Source of the DNA: [Muricauda] lutisoli (nom. illeg.)
GTDB taxonomy: Bacteria > Bacteroidota > Bacteroidia > Flavobacteriales > Flavobacteriaceae
Direction of reading: 5' to 3'
Assembly (NCBI RefSeq): GCF_017313105.1
Contig: NZ_JAFLND010000004.1
Coordinates: 94,474 to 158,473 of the forward strand
DNA: 64,000 nucleotides
Position 1 is the first letter of the stretch, and every line of letters starts with the position of its first letter. The notes below the pieces were generated by a model. That model ran no database searches, had not been told where the DNA came from, and worked only from the letters and a program-made list of their open reading frames with translations. Shown here piece by piece: positions 63,890 to 64,000 of this stretch. The position numbers and the translations under genes were made by a program.

Positions 63890-63914
63890 ATTTTTAGTTG
63901 TGCAAAGACAATAT

Positions 63915-64000
63915 TTATAACGACCAAGCTTTTCCGCCGGTCAATGTCTCTAGGTCGCCACAGGGAACGTACTCCCCGGGAATGGGCAAATAAGCCAATA
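63915..64000 (-). CDS. C-terminal fragment of an unidentified protein
   Basis: The last 27 residues and stop (63917-63915) of a minus-strand gene that starts beyond the window. It ends CGDLETLTGGKAWSL. The frame is supported by a terminator 26 bp downstream; the family cannot be told. Confidence 0.5.
   Translation of the reverse strand, partial: LAYLPIPGEYVPCGDLETLTGGKAWSL

Noticed and set aside
1..64000. CRISPR array, prophage, plasmid origin or secretion-system genes
   Set aside because: No regularly spaced repeats, integrase, capsid, replication or secretion genes were seen on either strand.

Overview
The window is chromosomal DNA from a marine-type member of the Bacteroidota, most likely family Flavobacteriaceae (an Allomuricauda/Flagellimonas-like genus would fit, but that is only an impression). 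Signs are the absence of Shine-Dalgarno sequences, promoters of the TAnnTTTG (-7) type, PD40 and LRR lipoproteins, an orphan NqrC/RnfG-like FMN protein, and gene orders such as thrA-thrB-thrC with a DUF4126 gene next to kdsB.

Layout. (1) 1-26 kb is ordinary core genome: the end of a DUF4126 gene, a kdsB / HAD phosphatase / kdnB-like / acyltransferase run for Kdo (possibly 8-amino-Kdo) lipid A core synthesis, YebC, pterin dehydratase, an SDR, gcvT, aminopeptidase P, the thrABC operon preceded by a newly read threonine-rich leader peptide, nnrDE, clpC, gyrA, a TPR protein, NlpC/P60, thiolase and a PgpH-type HD protein, then tRNA-Ser(GCU) and tRNA-Pro(UGG). (2) 26.3-39.3 kb is an accessory block bracketed by a 75-bp imperfect direct repeat. 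It carries three related PD40 proteins, a GNAT, a class-C serine hydrolase, an LRR lipoprotein, two TPR-tailed esterases around a TolB/TPR/AraC regulator, and a metallo-beta-lactamase-fold hydrolase. (3) 39.4-63.7 kb is a compact stress/quiescence gene cluster: NqrC/RnfG-like FMN lipoprotein, AarF/UbiB kinase, a divergent sigma-70-like protein, DUF2267, PEP synthase, PepSY-like protein, dodecin, methyltransferase plus archease-like protein, phosphoribosyltransferase, erythromycin-esterase family protein, Hsp20, four universal stress proteins, and a two-component system.

The main discovery is in region 3. Sixteen promoters share one architecture: a palindrome TGA-N6-TCA, then exactly 23 bp, then a TAnnTT(T/G/C)(A/G)-like -7 element, in front of nearly every transcription unit. 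This is class II CRP/FNR-type activation spacing. The cluster itself encodes a plausible activator, a response regulator fused to a CRP-type DNA-binding protein, co-transcribed with a large histidine kinase whose second PAS domain is a canonical LOV blue-light sensor domain (photoadduct Cys plus the three flavin-contact residues at the spacing of plant LOV2). The pair has the same promoter, so it is probably autoregulated. Two of the sixteen promoters face no annotated gene but are followed within about 200 bp by a terminator, predicting a 28-residue small protein and a small RNA. I propose a light-linked or light-modulated stress regulon; the promoter architecture and LOV residues are read directly, the regulatory link is inference.
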